Origin: Ctena decussata
Taxonomy: Eukaryota > Mollusca > Bivalvia > Lucinida > Lucinidae
Reading direction: 5' to 3'
Assembly: GCA_963989385.1 (NCBI GenBank)
Contig: OZ022499.1
Coordinates: 76,012,203-76,076,202, forward strand
Length of the DNA stretch: 64,000 nt
The notes under the pieces are model-generated. The model saw only the letters and a list, made by a program, of their open reading frames with translations. It was not told the origin of the DNA and ran no database searches. Below, in pieces: positions 36,001 to 46,557 of this stretch (positions are counted from its first letter, which is position 1; each line of letters opens with the position of its first letter). The translations under genes were made by a program, and so were the position numbers.

Positions 36001-39000
36001 AGACGGACAGACAGACAGACAGACGGACAGAAGCCCGGGGAAAAACAATATGTCTCCCGACCCTGAAGGGGGGAGACATAATGAGGGGTCACAATGTATG
36101 TTTTACTGAGAAATATGGAAAATTATACTTGTTATGCCTTCTTATCCAGAGCACGGCTAGTCACATAACAAAGAAGCCTTCAGGATGTGGGAACTATGAG
36201 CAAAAGAGTACAAACTTACCATATCATCAAGATAGTGAGGAAAGAGCTCAACACTGATGGCCTGTCTTTGTTGCATGTACCCAAATACTAGGAATGGTGA
36301 AAATACCAAAGTCTCTAACACTAGCAGTAACTCAGATCTATAGTGTAGATTTGCCTGAAATAAGAATATTCTATTTCATCTCTGCCAAACACTTTGCACA
36401 AAAATTATAAGTTGCCAAGTACTTTAATGACTGCAATGTCCAGTACAAATTTTGTAAGAGTTTGAGTTGGGCTGTACATGGAAATACAAACTTTTAGGTT
36501 AATAGGAAGTATTTGGATGCATGGTTCAAAACAACATTTTTGATAAGCCTGAATTTTTAGCACAAAAACTGACAGGTTTTATTTCCCATAGAAACTTCAC
36601 AACAACTTGCTAGAATCATTTCACTAACAATACATGTACATATATTATGAAATCTCTCAATGTATGATTTGGAGAACTGAAAAATTCAAATGCTCTTTAT
36701 AGGTTGGATCATTGAAAACTATTTAAGAAATGTTTCTTAAATTTTGAACAGTGAGAGTGATACAGAAACTGAATTTCTCCAATTTCAAACAGTATCCCTT
36801 GCCTTTTTGCTTATGGAATAGTGAACAAGATCACCTGCATTTTGTTAATCAGTGTTTTGAAATTTATAATCATGCAACCCTGAATTTCGTAATGTTGTTC
36901 CTTGTATTCACTGTCAGTTGTCTGTATGCCTTTGACTTGTACATCTGCTACTGACACTGACTGAAGTAATTTCACTGCTCAAAATTCTAGGGTTGCACAC
37001 TGACCTAAAATATCACACAATGAAAATCATTTCTGATCGTAATTTCTAAAATTTCAAACAGTAAGAACAATGATAACCTTTTGCTGACTGAAATTTTAGG
37101 TTAGTTACTATTTCCCACTAAGAATTCAACATATCTGGAGTTCTGTTAGAAAGTAACTTACACTTACAGATCTTGATGAAGTCTGGACTGTTTCTCCTCT
37201 TCTGTTGTACATTCTGATCTCTGTCATAAACATGCCTGAAAATATTAACCAACGAAAGCTAAATATTCCAAGTACCCCAACTGTTCTCACAGAAATGCCT
37301 GTCTGAAGCAAATATGAAGACCGCTCAGTCTGAATATCTACTGTCAGTTTAGTGAGCTGTGAAGCACAAAAATGGAACTTAACACATATCTGACCAGTCA
37401 AGACTCAAACCAGCCTGCGACTCTATGCAATATGATCAGAGCGTTTGCTGTCCACCCAAAACATCCATAGAACTTAAGGAATCTAAAGGCATAAAGTAAA
37501 GGCTTCAGATAGGCTGAATAGGTTTACATGCTGGTTTGTCTTCACTGTTCGTAACTGAGCCGTGACATGACAAAACCAACAAACAGGCATGTGCATCCCG
37601 CAAAGACTCAGATCAGCCTAGGCATCCGCCCAGTCTGATTAGAGTCTTTGCTGTATGCTTAAAGGGTTGATACTAGCTAAGGGTCTAAGCTAGCTCCATG
37701 CCGACAGCAAAAACTATGATCAAACTGTGAGCAGATGCCTAGGCTGATCTGAGTCTTCACTGGCTGCACATGCCACTTTGTTGCTTTTGTTGTGTCGTGG
37801 CACATAATGTTAAACACGTTTCACCTGACATTACCGAAGTCTCTGAAAGTCTAATGGACTTGTCCAAATGGGAAATGGAAAAGTCCATAACTCAAATTCA
37901 TGAGTTGAGTTTCCCAACTTTTAACAGAAAATATGGCACAGTCATGTATCTCAGTTGAACACCTTTGTATATAAGCTGAAATTCAACATTTGAGCCACAA
38001 CATGAGAAGACCATCAAAGTGGTTGTGCGCCCAGTGCAGACTCAGATCAGCCTGGACACCCGCCCAGTCTGATCAGAGTCTTAACTGTCTGCATGGAGGT
38101 AGCCTAGACCTTAGCTACCATTAAAGCGCTAAGCGGAGAGTCTGATCAGACTGGACGGATGCCCAGGCTGAACTGCGTATGTGCTGGGCGCACAACCACT
38201 TTGTTGGTTTTCTCGTGTCAAGGCTCATTTTGTAATCAGAATAAATTTTATGATCAGCATCATAGTTAGCTGGTAAACTTAAGCAGTACTGGTTTTTTTT
38301 TGGTTTTTTTTACATTTTTACAAAGGGCAGTAACTTTTGTGACTTCCTGTTTGCTTCATTGGTCAACAAAGCCCTCCCTAAACAGGATCTACTCTTTAAG
38401 AAAAGAATTTTTTATCAATAGCTCTGAAATAACATGACAGAGTTACAAACCTAGGCCTTGGTTAGCTGGAGATTCCGGAACATTCATATCAAGGATAATC
38501 TTGTACGGCTGACCTCGTTGAAACACCTGAAATAGCCACAGAAAATATTTTCACCACCAGTAGAAACAATCGCGTAATTACCCTAACCAGCACTGTATAA
38601 GAACAAGTAAGTGCCGGGAAATTGGAAAGGTGCCAGGAGATGCATGTTATGAACTCGATCCCTTGAGCCTCCTGGGGAACACTATTATGTGAACTGGGAA
38701 GAAAAAAAGTAAGCAAACTGGGCCCAGTTGTTCAAAGCATCGTTAGCCTAAAGAGCTTGTTACGACGTCAACTCGTTATATTGATTTTTTTGTTAAAACA
38801 ATTTTAGAAGCTTTTGCATTTTTCAACCAAAAATTTTGGCGTATTTGAGATTTAAACGTTTGAAACTTTAATGAAACATTAACTAACGATGTCGTTAGTT
38901 TTGAACAACTCGCCCCAAGTTGTTTACAGAGAAGCCTTAGAACCTAGATTATTTCTCAGTAAATCTCAGTAAATCTGTCAAAACAACTCACTAAACTGAC

Positions 39001-42000
39001 TCACTAAACTCACACAACACACGCAAATTTTCTTTCAACTGGCATATTAACGTGAAATCAAAGCGAATTTTATGAATATGATTTGAATGTTTACCTATTA
39101 TTTCAACACTTTACTACCATAAAATGGGCTTGGGATCATCAAAATGCTAGGAAACGTTGGTGACATAAGAAAACAAAGTCAATTTTTTAGCACTTAAGTC
39201 AGCATGACATATTGAAGATCAAAATGATGACTTGGAATGATTCACCTTTCCGAGTCACACCCAGAATGTCACTCAAAAGTCACCTGATAGTGTATAACTG
39301 GCCAAAAAAAAAATGCAATGACAACTTAGCATATGACATGGTCCCACAAACAAAATCGCACATGTTCAATATCCCATAATACGTACAGTCAAGCCTCGAT
39401 AATTCGAACTGAGAGGGACCTCACTATTTTATTCGAATTATCCGTAGTTCGAATTTTCGAATTCTGCCTTTCCCGTTCATTTCCGTACATTTCTGGAATT
39501 CGTTATTACGGCTGTTTTCAGACAGTCCGAAATTTTATTTCTCTACGCTAATTGATGTTCGTGGATTTACAAATCAATGAAAACCAAATCAGAATGTAGA
39601 ATAACTGATATTATCATATGCCTAAAAAGATCCCCATTCACTTTACATTGGAGTAACCGTGCAATATTTTTTGCATATTGCACGGAGTCAAGTGCATATT
39701 GCACGGAGTTAAGGAGTCACGTTCATCAGAACTACTTTTGTTTTGAGAGGATAAAAGTGTGGCAGCCATTTTGTTGTTGACTGCAATCAAAAACCAAGTA
39801 AAATGATGACACTGCTGTAGGTTTCACTGAACAAATTGAATAAAAGACGATTAAATATAATTTACCTTTGATCTGTCAATCTTTTAAGGCATAGTCTGCG
39901 AATATTAATGGAGAATTTCCTAAGAGATGCAGTGAGTAGGACTGGAAAATGGCGCCTACATCTTGTTAACGTCATAGTTTGTTTACTGACGTCATGTTCC
40001 ATTCTATAACGTCATATTCACTTTCGCGCCGTCAGGCGTGGCTTTTAGCATGTAACTATGAAGACACCAAACTGCATTATGATATTTCAAATTTCAAGAA
40101 ATTGTGGTTTGACATGCCGAAATTTATTTTGATTTCTTAATTTGGAAGAACTGCTGAAACTAGCTGATTAATGATAAAGGTATATAATAAAATGGTTATT
40201 GAATTTATATTGGCTTGTGCGTCCTTCGCCATATGAACTCGTGCCAAATATTTCCCAATATAAATTCAATAACCTATAATTACATACTGGAAAACATCAA
40301 AAACATCCACGATCATTTAATATCGCGAGACCACTCCTCGTGTTTGGCACATGTACAGCAAAGCTGCCGAACATTTTTGCAGCTATACAAATCAACCATA
40401 TGTGATTTTACCTTACAGTTAATGGAGGGATGTATACCTGTTTAAAGTAGGCAGAAAGGTGAATTCACTGGCAAGCGATTACCAGTTTTGCTTTCACTGA
40501 GGAAAATAGCTAGTTTATCTTTAATGTTTACCTTGAAAGTATAGATTAACAATCATCACAAATTAGCATTTTTAATTATGGTATATGGTACTCTGTATGT
40601 TTGTGTGCCATTTTTAGCGCGCCTTTGCAAAGCAAAGGAGAGCTTATGCTATACCCCTGGCAATGTAGTCCGAGTATGCGTTAGCGTCAGTGTTAGCGTA
40701 CCCGTCAGCATCCTGGTCGGCGTCCGTGATCAGGTTAACCAATGTTAACAATTGCGTTTAGCTCCATGTTCAACTCTGTATCTTACAAACTACAGCAGTT
40801 ACAATCATCATACTTATATGACTGCAGCAACTGCAAGACACAATTGTATGTCCTTGACCTATATGTTACGGTTGACTGACTTTGCTGTTTGGCACTGTTT
40901 TTAAGGCAATTTTTTTAGTTTTGATGGAAGCTTTGACAGAAGAGACTTGATACTTGGTCAAATAGCATATCCCTATAATTGCAGCACCTGCAAAGCTACC
41001 ATGCTGACACCTGTGCCCTTGACCTTTGTTCATGGTCCAGTGATTTTGTCTTATATTTCAAGCACTGTTTGATGGAGTAACATCACATCTGTCATAGTGG
41101 ATCAGTCTGACATCCCGAATGACCTCATATTATTAATAGATCACTGTGACCTATATTTCATGTTTCAATGATTTTGCCTTGTGTCTCCAAAGCTGTTTAT
41201 AGATTAACATTATATTTGGGAATTTGAGGTCACTCTAACATAAATTTTATCATTCAGTGATTTGCTTCATATATACCTGGGATGGCTCAGTCTGACACTG
41301 CAGATGACCTGATATATTTGTAGGTCTTGGTGACTGTGAGAATCAGGCACCCATAAGGCCCGCTTTGTTGTCTTCTGACAACTCTTGTTTCTGCAAAGGG
41401 TGACAACCTTCATGGCTCCCTATTTGCTTTCCTGGGAGTCAAAACCCTTTAAATAAGAGGTCTACTCTTAAAGAAAAGAATTTGCTCCTAGAGGAGCAAA
41501 TTTCTTTATTTAGGAGTAGAACCCCAGCGAGAAGGGAGGTAAAAATGAAAATGGCAGAGATGCTGCCCATAAAAGTGTATCCATTCACCTTAAGAACTTT
41601 TGTCAGACAAACAAGACAGAGCTCCAGATAAGGTGGAGTTTTGAGGATTTTTTTTCTTTTTTCTCAATAAAAACATATGTTGTGACCCCTCATTAGAACC
41701 GTCTCACCGAATGAAAACATATGTTGTGACCCCTCATTAGAACTGTCTCCCCAAGACGGTTCCAATGAGGGGTCACAACTTATGTTTTGTTGTGACCCCT
41801 CATAAGAACCGTCTCAGCAAGACGGTTCTAATGAGGGGTCACAACTTGTTTTTATTGAGAAATATAGAGAATATCCCTTAATTATCCTTGTAACCCATTC
41901 TTATCTGGAGCACTGCCTTATGCATGTTCCTAGCTGAAGTAGGCTGTATCTTAACTCACCTCATCACGTCCCTCTTTTATCAGTGAAACATTTGCCGAAG

Positions 42001-45000
42001 GAAATGAACACATGCCAATTCCATTTTCACAGACTCTGAAAGCAGAAAATATAAATTGTGACAAAAAAGGTGTTCAACAGAACTCAAATATGCCTGTGCA
42101 TTCTACTTAGTGCCTTCATGTTGTGCATGTGCATGTTCGATATATACTATCTAAATAAGTTAAAGATTTTCATTAACGTGTATTCTATATGGAAGCCATG
42201 GTGGGACTTCTAACTTCATATTTTCCTATTAAAAAAACTTCTTACTTCAGATGTCATGCAGTTAGATGTCCTTCCAGGCAGTGCTCCAGATAAGAAGGGG
42301 TAACAGAGATAATTCAGGGATAATTATCCAAATTTCTCCATAAAAACATATTTTGTGACCCATCATTAGAACCGTCTCATCGAGACGGTTCTAATGAGGG
42401 GTCACAACATATGTTTTCGTTAAGAAATAAGAAAAATTATCTTTGAATTATCCTCAATACCTACTCTTATCTGGAGCTCTGCTTCCAGGGTTTCTATAGT
42501 GTGAAGACTTGAAAAATAAGTAAATCAGAATTTTTCTTGCATATATGGGGGCAATGGTTTGCATTTCATTATGCAGAATTAGATGGTTCTAAGGACTGGG
42601 TCATCCTTCAATATATCTTTGTTTCCCCTCACTCAACCCTGCCAAAAAGAGAAGGGTCAGTTCAATGGTAAAATTTTTTTTTCTTACCTGAAGATTAGGA
42701 TAATGAATGCCAATATACCTGGTTTGAAACAATCATCATAACTACCTAAATTTTCAAAACAGTGTTTGAGAATTTTGCAATAGAATTTTGTATTGGAAAA
42801 AAGTAGCAATTTGGGGTCGGGCTGCAAGTTCTCACAACCTTAGTTACATCCCTCCCCCAGGACTGGTTCAATGCACCTCATATGTGGTCTTCACAGAGGT
42901 GGCTTAATGCACTCATTTAACCCTTTTAGATGTGGAGATCTTTGCTGAGGTCACAGAGCAGGTCATGGATTTCATATAAGTTATGATAACTCCCTATGTT
43001 GGAAGTATTTGTTTTAACATCCATCTGATTTGCTTCTTGGAACTAGTTTTAGTGACTATCATTGACATTACAGTAATATGATTTTTTTAATGTTAAATTC
43101 TCAACTCAAATAGGTTGGGAGTGCTCCAAAAACAGCAGAAATTATCTTTGAAGAACCTACTGGCAATCCGGTGCGTAAATTTACTGGAATGGACCCATAT
43201 TTTTCCTATTCCCAGCTGATTTTTTATATATTTCGCTTAAATATGCATGTGCAAATAAATTCCAGGTGCTACCCATGACTTTAACAATATAGATATTATC
43301 TAAACTAGCAATGATTTTTTTCTCTATATAACATAATAATAAGTGGTGCCCAATTCAAAATAGTATCTTTTTTTCCCAACTGCAAGTTGAAAAATTCCCA
43401 TTTGCAGGAAGAAATTTTTAGGGACCATTCTACAAGCATAAATTTACTTGCTTGCTCAGAGAACTGGCAGACATATAGCTATAATTGAATTAAAATACTA
43501 CACATTCAAGTTCATGTCTCCTATCCCACCACTTGAGCCAATAAAGGTGTTTCTGAAGTTCCAAAGGACCTGGTATGATAAGGCCCAAATTTGGCCCCCA
43601 GAAAACTCATTTTTCAAAAGTTCTATTTCGATAACTAAAATGCATTCATAGGAAAGTTCTAACCTAAAATGTTACAGCAAATACAAAATCAACCAGTTCT
43701 TGCATAAAATATTTGTGTTTTTAATCTTGAACATACCCATAGATCTACCCCCAGTGGATTCTGACGAAAATGACGAATTTGGTAGCCTTTGCGGCTTTCA
43801 AAATATATGAGCCCGGCCTCCAGCACATTTTATATTTTATACGAAGAAATAATTTTGATATATTTACATGCCATGAAAATATTAAATGTGCTGGAGACCG
43901 GGCTCTATGTTTATTTTTAACTTTTTGTTACCAAACTGGCAGCGTTTGGAACATTTTCCCCCGTTTTTTCAACACATAAACGCCCATATCTCAGCTCATA
44001 GACAAAATAAACATATGTTGTGGGTATTCATTTTCTTAGTTAGACCACAAGGAATAATGTGGTACACATTTCATTTTGATCTGTTGGAATTTTTTGGTTA
44101 GCGTCTCTGGGCTTGCAAACTTGAGTGGGTGCATGGGATACCTTGACAGGCCTTGTGCAGTGCACAGGTAATTAGCCGTGGTACCCAACGTATAAGCATT
44201 TCATCAAAAGCCTATTATCAAGAGCTTTCAAAAGCTATTGTAAATGACTTTATTCTTTATAGAAAAAATTGTTAATCTCGGTTTTTCTTGCAATTTTCCT
44301 TCATATTATTGAACCAACATAGGCATGTCAGAAATCATGTTATTCTGAGAATTAACACAAGTGAAACATATTATTTCTGTTTGTTCCCATACGCACAAAT
44401 GATAAGCAATAGAAACCATGCAATTTTAAGAGAATTTGAATGAGGGCCAAAAATGGCCCTTATCAAACCAGGTCCTTTAAGGAATATAACACGATTCTTC
44501 CCAATTCTGTGGGCACCAGCACCATTTCCAAAATATTGAAAAAAATCACTGACTAGTAACACCCTGATTTAGTTTACCGACTTGATACATGTATACTTGC
44601 AGCTATTTCCTATGGATGACATATTGGCAATGATAGTGTGGAATAAAAAATCGTGAATTTTGTGTTTTTTATTCTTTCCAAGTCTTGGAAGAAAGATAAA
44701 TAGGTATGAGTATAAGATTTTGTGATATTAAGCTGAAACATATATATGCCTATCTATCAAGTCCAGGTCTACCGAGAGAAAAAACTCAAAGGGTACTTTG
44801 ACCAATATCTCCTCTTGAGTAACTTTATTTTCTTTCTTTCTTTCTTCCAATTACGCCCTCACCTCCAAAGGGGACACAGACTGTGTACTTTTGTACACTC
44901 CGGTGTTGCAGGATGAAAGCCTACGTATTGCCATGTAGCTATAGTAGGGATCTTTAACCTGCACAGGGGAAGACTTTCCCTGCACAGGGGGCCTCCAGTT

Positions 45001-46557
45001 AATGTCACGATCTGAAGGATGGCACACTTGTTAGCATCATCCCTGCAAATGATGCTAGAGGATCGAACCCACGACCTCTGGCTTCAGAGTCAAATGCACT
45101 AACCACTGAGCCACATGCTTTTAATACAAGAGCACAAACAGAATACATTAAACCATAAAATAAGTTGGTTTTTATTAATGTAAATATTACAACAAATAAC
45201 TGAAAATGGGTCCATTCAGGTAATAAAGTCTGTTCCGGTAAATTTACGCACTCCTGGAATTCTGTAAAATTACACAAAAGCTAAATAGTAATTTAAGCCA
45301 AGAATTTGCTTATTGGGAGATTCTTTTCTTGAATATAGTCCGGTCTCATGGTACCATGGGTTCCATGGTACCATGGTAAATTGGATCTGGCTTTATTCTG
45401 AAACTTAAACCATTTGCTGGGCCTTGATATTACTATATTGATAAAGTAGGGGGATGCTACTTTGTACTACAAAATAATTTATAAGATGATTAGGATAAAT
45501 ATCTGAATAAATATCAACTCAAGTAAAAAAATGGACATTGTGGTTTTTCAACTTTTCCAGCCACCACCAGTACTATACAATTGTTGATATTTAATGTCAG
45601 CAATATTTCTTAATACAACTTTTACTATTGAATGGTTCAACATACTCTTCCCTTAAAAATGTAAATAGAAATTACAACTTGAATGTATGCTTATCTATTT
45701 TTGGAGTGATTGATATATGGGCTGCCATTAAGCCTTAAAAATGAAACTAGCACAAATTTACACAAATAATTTTGATAGGAAATAAGCAAACTTGCTGCAA
45801 ATGTTCCAACATTCCGTTCTCTTCTGAATACCTTTAAAGTTACTCTTACAAATAATTTTTGCTTGGTGAAACTACATTATAAGATATCCAAACAGTCCAA
45901 GTAAATATCATACACCTTATGTCAAAATGGAGGAAATTTTAAATATCCCATTTCCAGATTTCAAAAGGTCAAAACACTTTTATTAAAAGTGTTTATGAGT
46001 TCCAATAAGACTGATAATAACCATTAATATCTTGCCTGAAACAGTGTGAGATATAAATATTTTTTTAATCATGTAAGCTTTACAAATTTGATAGCTTTCT
46101 GTTTGCCATGGTATCATGAGAATGTATTCCGACAGGAAAATAGATAGCATGACTTTTATCGAGTCCTGTTTGTAAACACTAACAGGATTTATATGGACAT
46201 TAAACTTTATTACAACTTAGAACATGGTTTGTTGAAAATACTATTGTGCATCAATCAATGCAGTGTTGCACACAGCATGTGTTGTCTCACTTTAAACATT
46301 AAGTACCATGGAATTCCTGGCTACTGATGTTTCGCATGTTAAGTATACCTAAACTGAAAGTAGACTGGCTTTTCTTGCATCACAACAGGAACGTAGTAAT
46401 AATAAAATGTCCCATAGAAGAAGACAGCCAACCAGAAGAGTGTTACAACAGTAGTAAGGAAATACGCGAGCTGTTTCAGTCTTTCTGAGAGGGTTGCCAC
46501 GTTCTGGATCAGTCTGTTTTTAGTATTTGAAACAACTTTTCTGAGATAGCCTAACAT
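27609..46557 (-). CDS. BSCL2: Seipin, ER lipid-droplet assembly protein, 7 coding exons
   Basis: Complement of join 27609-27828, 29413-29510, 36220-36354, 37168-37235, 38451-38526, 41960-42035 and 46349-46557: 882 nt, 293 residues plus TAA, all GT-AG. Seipin forms ER rings that organise lipid-droplet formation. Visible here: a first membrane helix at about 31-54; a luminal domain from about 55 to 225; the sequon NVS at 85-87, at the place of human Asn88-Ser90; PESPANQGLGMF (112-123); SSRS (140-143); a luminal hydrophobic helix with ETLVFSPFLVFGY (157-169); a second membrane helix at about 227-253 (WPLTSAIIGVSINFFLL...); and a short basic tail. Human seipin has about 400 residues, the difference being mostly its long C-terminal tail. 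The start has an in-frame TAA upstream and A at -3. Exons 5 and 6 flank an intron filled by nested transposons. Confidence 0.96.
27863..28069. mobile_element. Tc1/mariner-like MITE with TA target duplication
   Basis: Ends CAGTCAACTCTCGATATCTC and the inverse CAGTCAACTCTAGATATCTC, flanked by TA (27861, 28070). Centre pairs agtaaattttctggtacc with its complement. It sits 34 bases upstream (in gene sense) of seipin exon 7, so its edge is close to the branch-point region. Confidence 0.85.
29413..29510 (-). CDS. BSCL2: Seipin coding exon 6
   Basis: Codes residues 189-220 plus two bases (YNPAFGAVVEVQSLRVEIY...FAQFYGVR), the last luminal strands. It is separated from exon 5 by 6.7 kb, most of which is nested mobile elements. 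Acceptor aattcacag, donor gtaaat. Confidence 0.94.
29604..29696. repeat. short palindromic repeat, GATCAAACAGTG family
   Basis: gaacaaacagtgcagacccagatcag-type left arm with right arm tcagagtctacactgtctgcc and a disturbed centre. Seipin intron 5. Confidence 0.6.
29778..29945. mobile_element. hAT-like MITE
   Basis: Ends CAGTGGCGGATCCAG and CTGGATCTGTCCCTG, with subterminal inverse ggggttcgggggg / cgaaccccct. The flanks attaaag / atcaaag look like a worn target duplication. hAT assignment rests on the CAGTGGCG-type terminus and is tentative. Confidence 0.6.
30600..31746. repeat. tandem array, unit about 150-165 bp
   Basis: About seven imperfect units, each with tccaagggaaataactcaa, agtataaatg, ttgcactctgcacgtcgtct and gaagtttcgtgaatatagct. 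The last two units are almost identical. The array resumes for one partial unit at 35971, after the next nested insertion. Confidence 0.85.
32931..35439 (+). mobile_element. Helitron-like element, subfamily 2, innermost insertion
   Basis: Starts CAAGTCGCCCAAGGGCAAC then gatcgctcacctg; ends ctcaccacaggtgagctaa. Removing it restores the host phrase ttactaaaaatagcac exactly, without duplication. Just before the 3' end is a gacgac-rich stretch (35354-35402). No coding capacity. Level 4 of the nest. Confidence 0.9.
33560..35345. repeat. tandem array, 455-bp unit, about four copies
   Basis: The anchor tgaccttgacctttagtgac recurs at about 33565, 34011, 34467 and 34922. The last two intervals are 456 and 455 bp. 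Each unit also has gatgctacataccaagtttc and ggttctggagaagaagattt. Similar short frames on both strands arise because of this repetition and are not genes. Confidence 0.92.
36220..36354 (-). CDS. BSCL2: Seipin coding exon 5
   Basis: Codes residues 144-188 with LHYRSELLL and the luminal hydrophobic helix ETLVFSPFLVFGYMQQ. Human seipin has two serines in this helix implicated in triglyceride binding; here the first (S162) is followed by proline. Donor gtaagt. Confidence 0.95.
37168..37235 (-). CDS. BSCL2: Seipin coding exon 4
   Basis: Codes residues 121-143 (GMFMTEIRMYNRRGETVQTSSRS, the first Gly split across the intron). The GMF and TSSRS ends match the family closely. Donor gtaagt. Confidence 0.94.
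37557..37802. mobile_element. palindromic MITE, GAGCCGCGACACG family, copy 4
   Basis: gagccgtgacatgacaaaac left, inverse ending gttgtgtcgtggc right, longer unpaired centre (about 60 bp) than other copies. Seipin intron 3; copy 5 follows within 190 bases. Confidence 0.85.
37992..38226. mobile_element. palindromic MITE, GAGCCGCGACACG family, copy 5
   Basis: gagccacaacatgagaagac left, inverse ending tctcgtgtcaaggctc right. Seipin intron 3. Confidence 0.88.
38451..38526 (-). CDS. BSCL2: Seipin coding exon 3
   Basis: Codes residues 96-120 plus one base (VFQRGQPYKIILDMNVPESP...), a beta-strand segment of the luminal domain. The GQPY and PESPxNQ motifs are typical of animal seipins. Donor gtttgt. 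Confidence 0.94.
39386..39480. mobile_element. half of a Tc1-like TIR element
   Basis: CAGTCAAGCCTCGATAATTC after a TA matches the CAGTCAA start of the element at 27863. A weak inverse (gaattatccgtagttcgaat) follows, but no matching outer right end is found. Confidence 0.5.
40193..40271. repeat. inverted repeat with 20-bp perfect arms
   Basis: ggttattgaatttatattgg and its exact inverse enclose about 38 bases. Seipin intron 2. Confidence 0.75.
40614..41387 (-). mobile_element. Helitron-like element, subfamily 3
   Basis: On the - strand it starts CAAGAGTTGTCAGAAGACAA (a hairpin) and ends with hairpin cctttgctttgcaaagg then cgcgctaa. It differs in body sequence from the other subfamilies but has the same layout: CAAG start, 5' hairpin, 3' hairpin, CTAA end. 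Seipin intron 2. Confidence 0.7.
41392..41593. mobile_element. GAATTTGCTCC-family foldback element
   Basis: gcaaagggtgacaacctt left, hairpin gaatttgctcctagaggagc in the centre, gaagggaggtaaaaatgaaa and gtgtatccattcacctt right. Directly follows the preceding Helitron-like element and is followed by PAL1 copy 3. Confidence 0.75.
41619..41913. mobile_element. foldback element PAL1, copy 3, arms multiplied
   Basis: Outer ends gagctccagataagg and cttatctggagcac. The inner arm tgttgtgacccctcattaga occurs three times forward and its complement twice, giving two complete hairpins plus an extra left arm. Confidence 0.85.
41960..42035 (-). CDS. BSCL2: Seipin coding exon 2
   Basis: Codes residues 70-95 (CSFPSANVSLIKEGRDE at its end). 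It holds the NVS N-glycosylation sequon that aligns with the human site mutated in dominant motor neuropathy. Acceptor tgctttcag, donor gtgagt. Confidence 0.95.
42281..42481. mobile_element. foldback element PAL1, copy 4 (clean)
   Basis: gtgctccagataagaagggg left, ctactcttatctggagctc right, and a perfect centre (cattagaaccgtctcatcga and complement). Best reference copy of the family here. Seipin intron 1. Confidence 0.88.
43580..44540 (+). repeat. about 1-kb dispersed block, uninterrupted copy
   Basis: Shares with 58690-60585, in order: cccccagaaaactcattttt, gacaaaataaacatatgttg, ggtacacatttcattttgat, gcatttcatcaaaagcctat, cttccttcatattattgaa and tcccatacgcacaaatgata. This copy also has a hairpin at 43809-43907 (gagcccggcctccagcacat and inverse). 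Confidence 0.8.
44628..45270 (+). repeat. dispersed repeat, copy 2, interrupted by a SINE
   Basis: Matches 1612-1990 on both sides of the SINE: ccaagtcttggaagaaagat before it and gtaaatattacaa / ttccggtaaatttacgcact after it. Confidence 0.7.
44828..45117 (-). mobile_element. tRNA-derived SINE, full length, (AAAG)n tail
   Basis: On the - strand, box A TGGCTCAGTGG (45103-45113) and box B GGTTCGATCC (45060-45069) are spaced as in a tRNA gene. An unrelated body follows, ending in AAAG repeats at 44828-44846. The head does not fold as a full tRNA with both acceptor arms, so this is not a tRNA gene. Seipin intron 1. Confidence 0.85.
46349..46557 (-). CDS. BSCL2: Seipin coding exon 1
   Basis: Codes residues 1-69 plus two bases: a short basic cytosolic N-terminus and then membrane helix 1 (YFLTTVVTLFWLAVFFYG) followed by a run of tyrosines. 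The donor is gtatac. Without splicing the frame stops four codons later. Confidence 0.93.

Larger units (their letters stand above)
30489..36079. mobile_element. element with tandem array and ATGTCTCCC hairpin end, itself interrupted
   Basis: Right end has a hairpin pairing atgtctccc with ggggagacat. The left end carries the related atgtctcccccctt about 25 bases in. The array is described in its own entry. Ends are certain to about 3 bases because the host junction reads TAA on both sides. Level 2 of the nest. Confidence 0.7.
30380..36154. mobile_element. foldback element PAL1, copy 2, split by a 5.6-kb insertion
   Basis: Left part 30380-30488 runs from gagctccagataaagc to gacagttctaa. The right part 36080-36154 resumes with aatgaggggtcacaatgtat and ends ccttcttatccagagc. 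The two halves rebuild the centre seen in the copy at 42281. This is level 1 of the nest in seipin intron 5. Confidence 0.85.

Noticed and set aside
45060..45114. A functional tRNA gene
   Set aside because: Box A and box B are present, but the acceptor stem does not close and a SINE body with AAAG tail follows.
45005..45277. 90-codon minus-strand frame
   Set aside because: It is the translation of a SINE head; the tRNA-like boxes explain it.
45348..45376. Palindromic CATGGTACCATGG cluster as a regulatory site
   Set aside because: Striking by eye but only two short adjacent palindromes with no second copy or context; no function can be supported.
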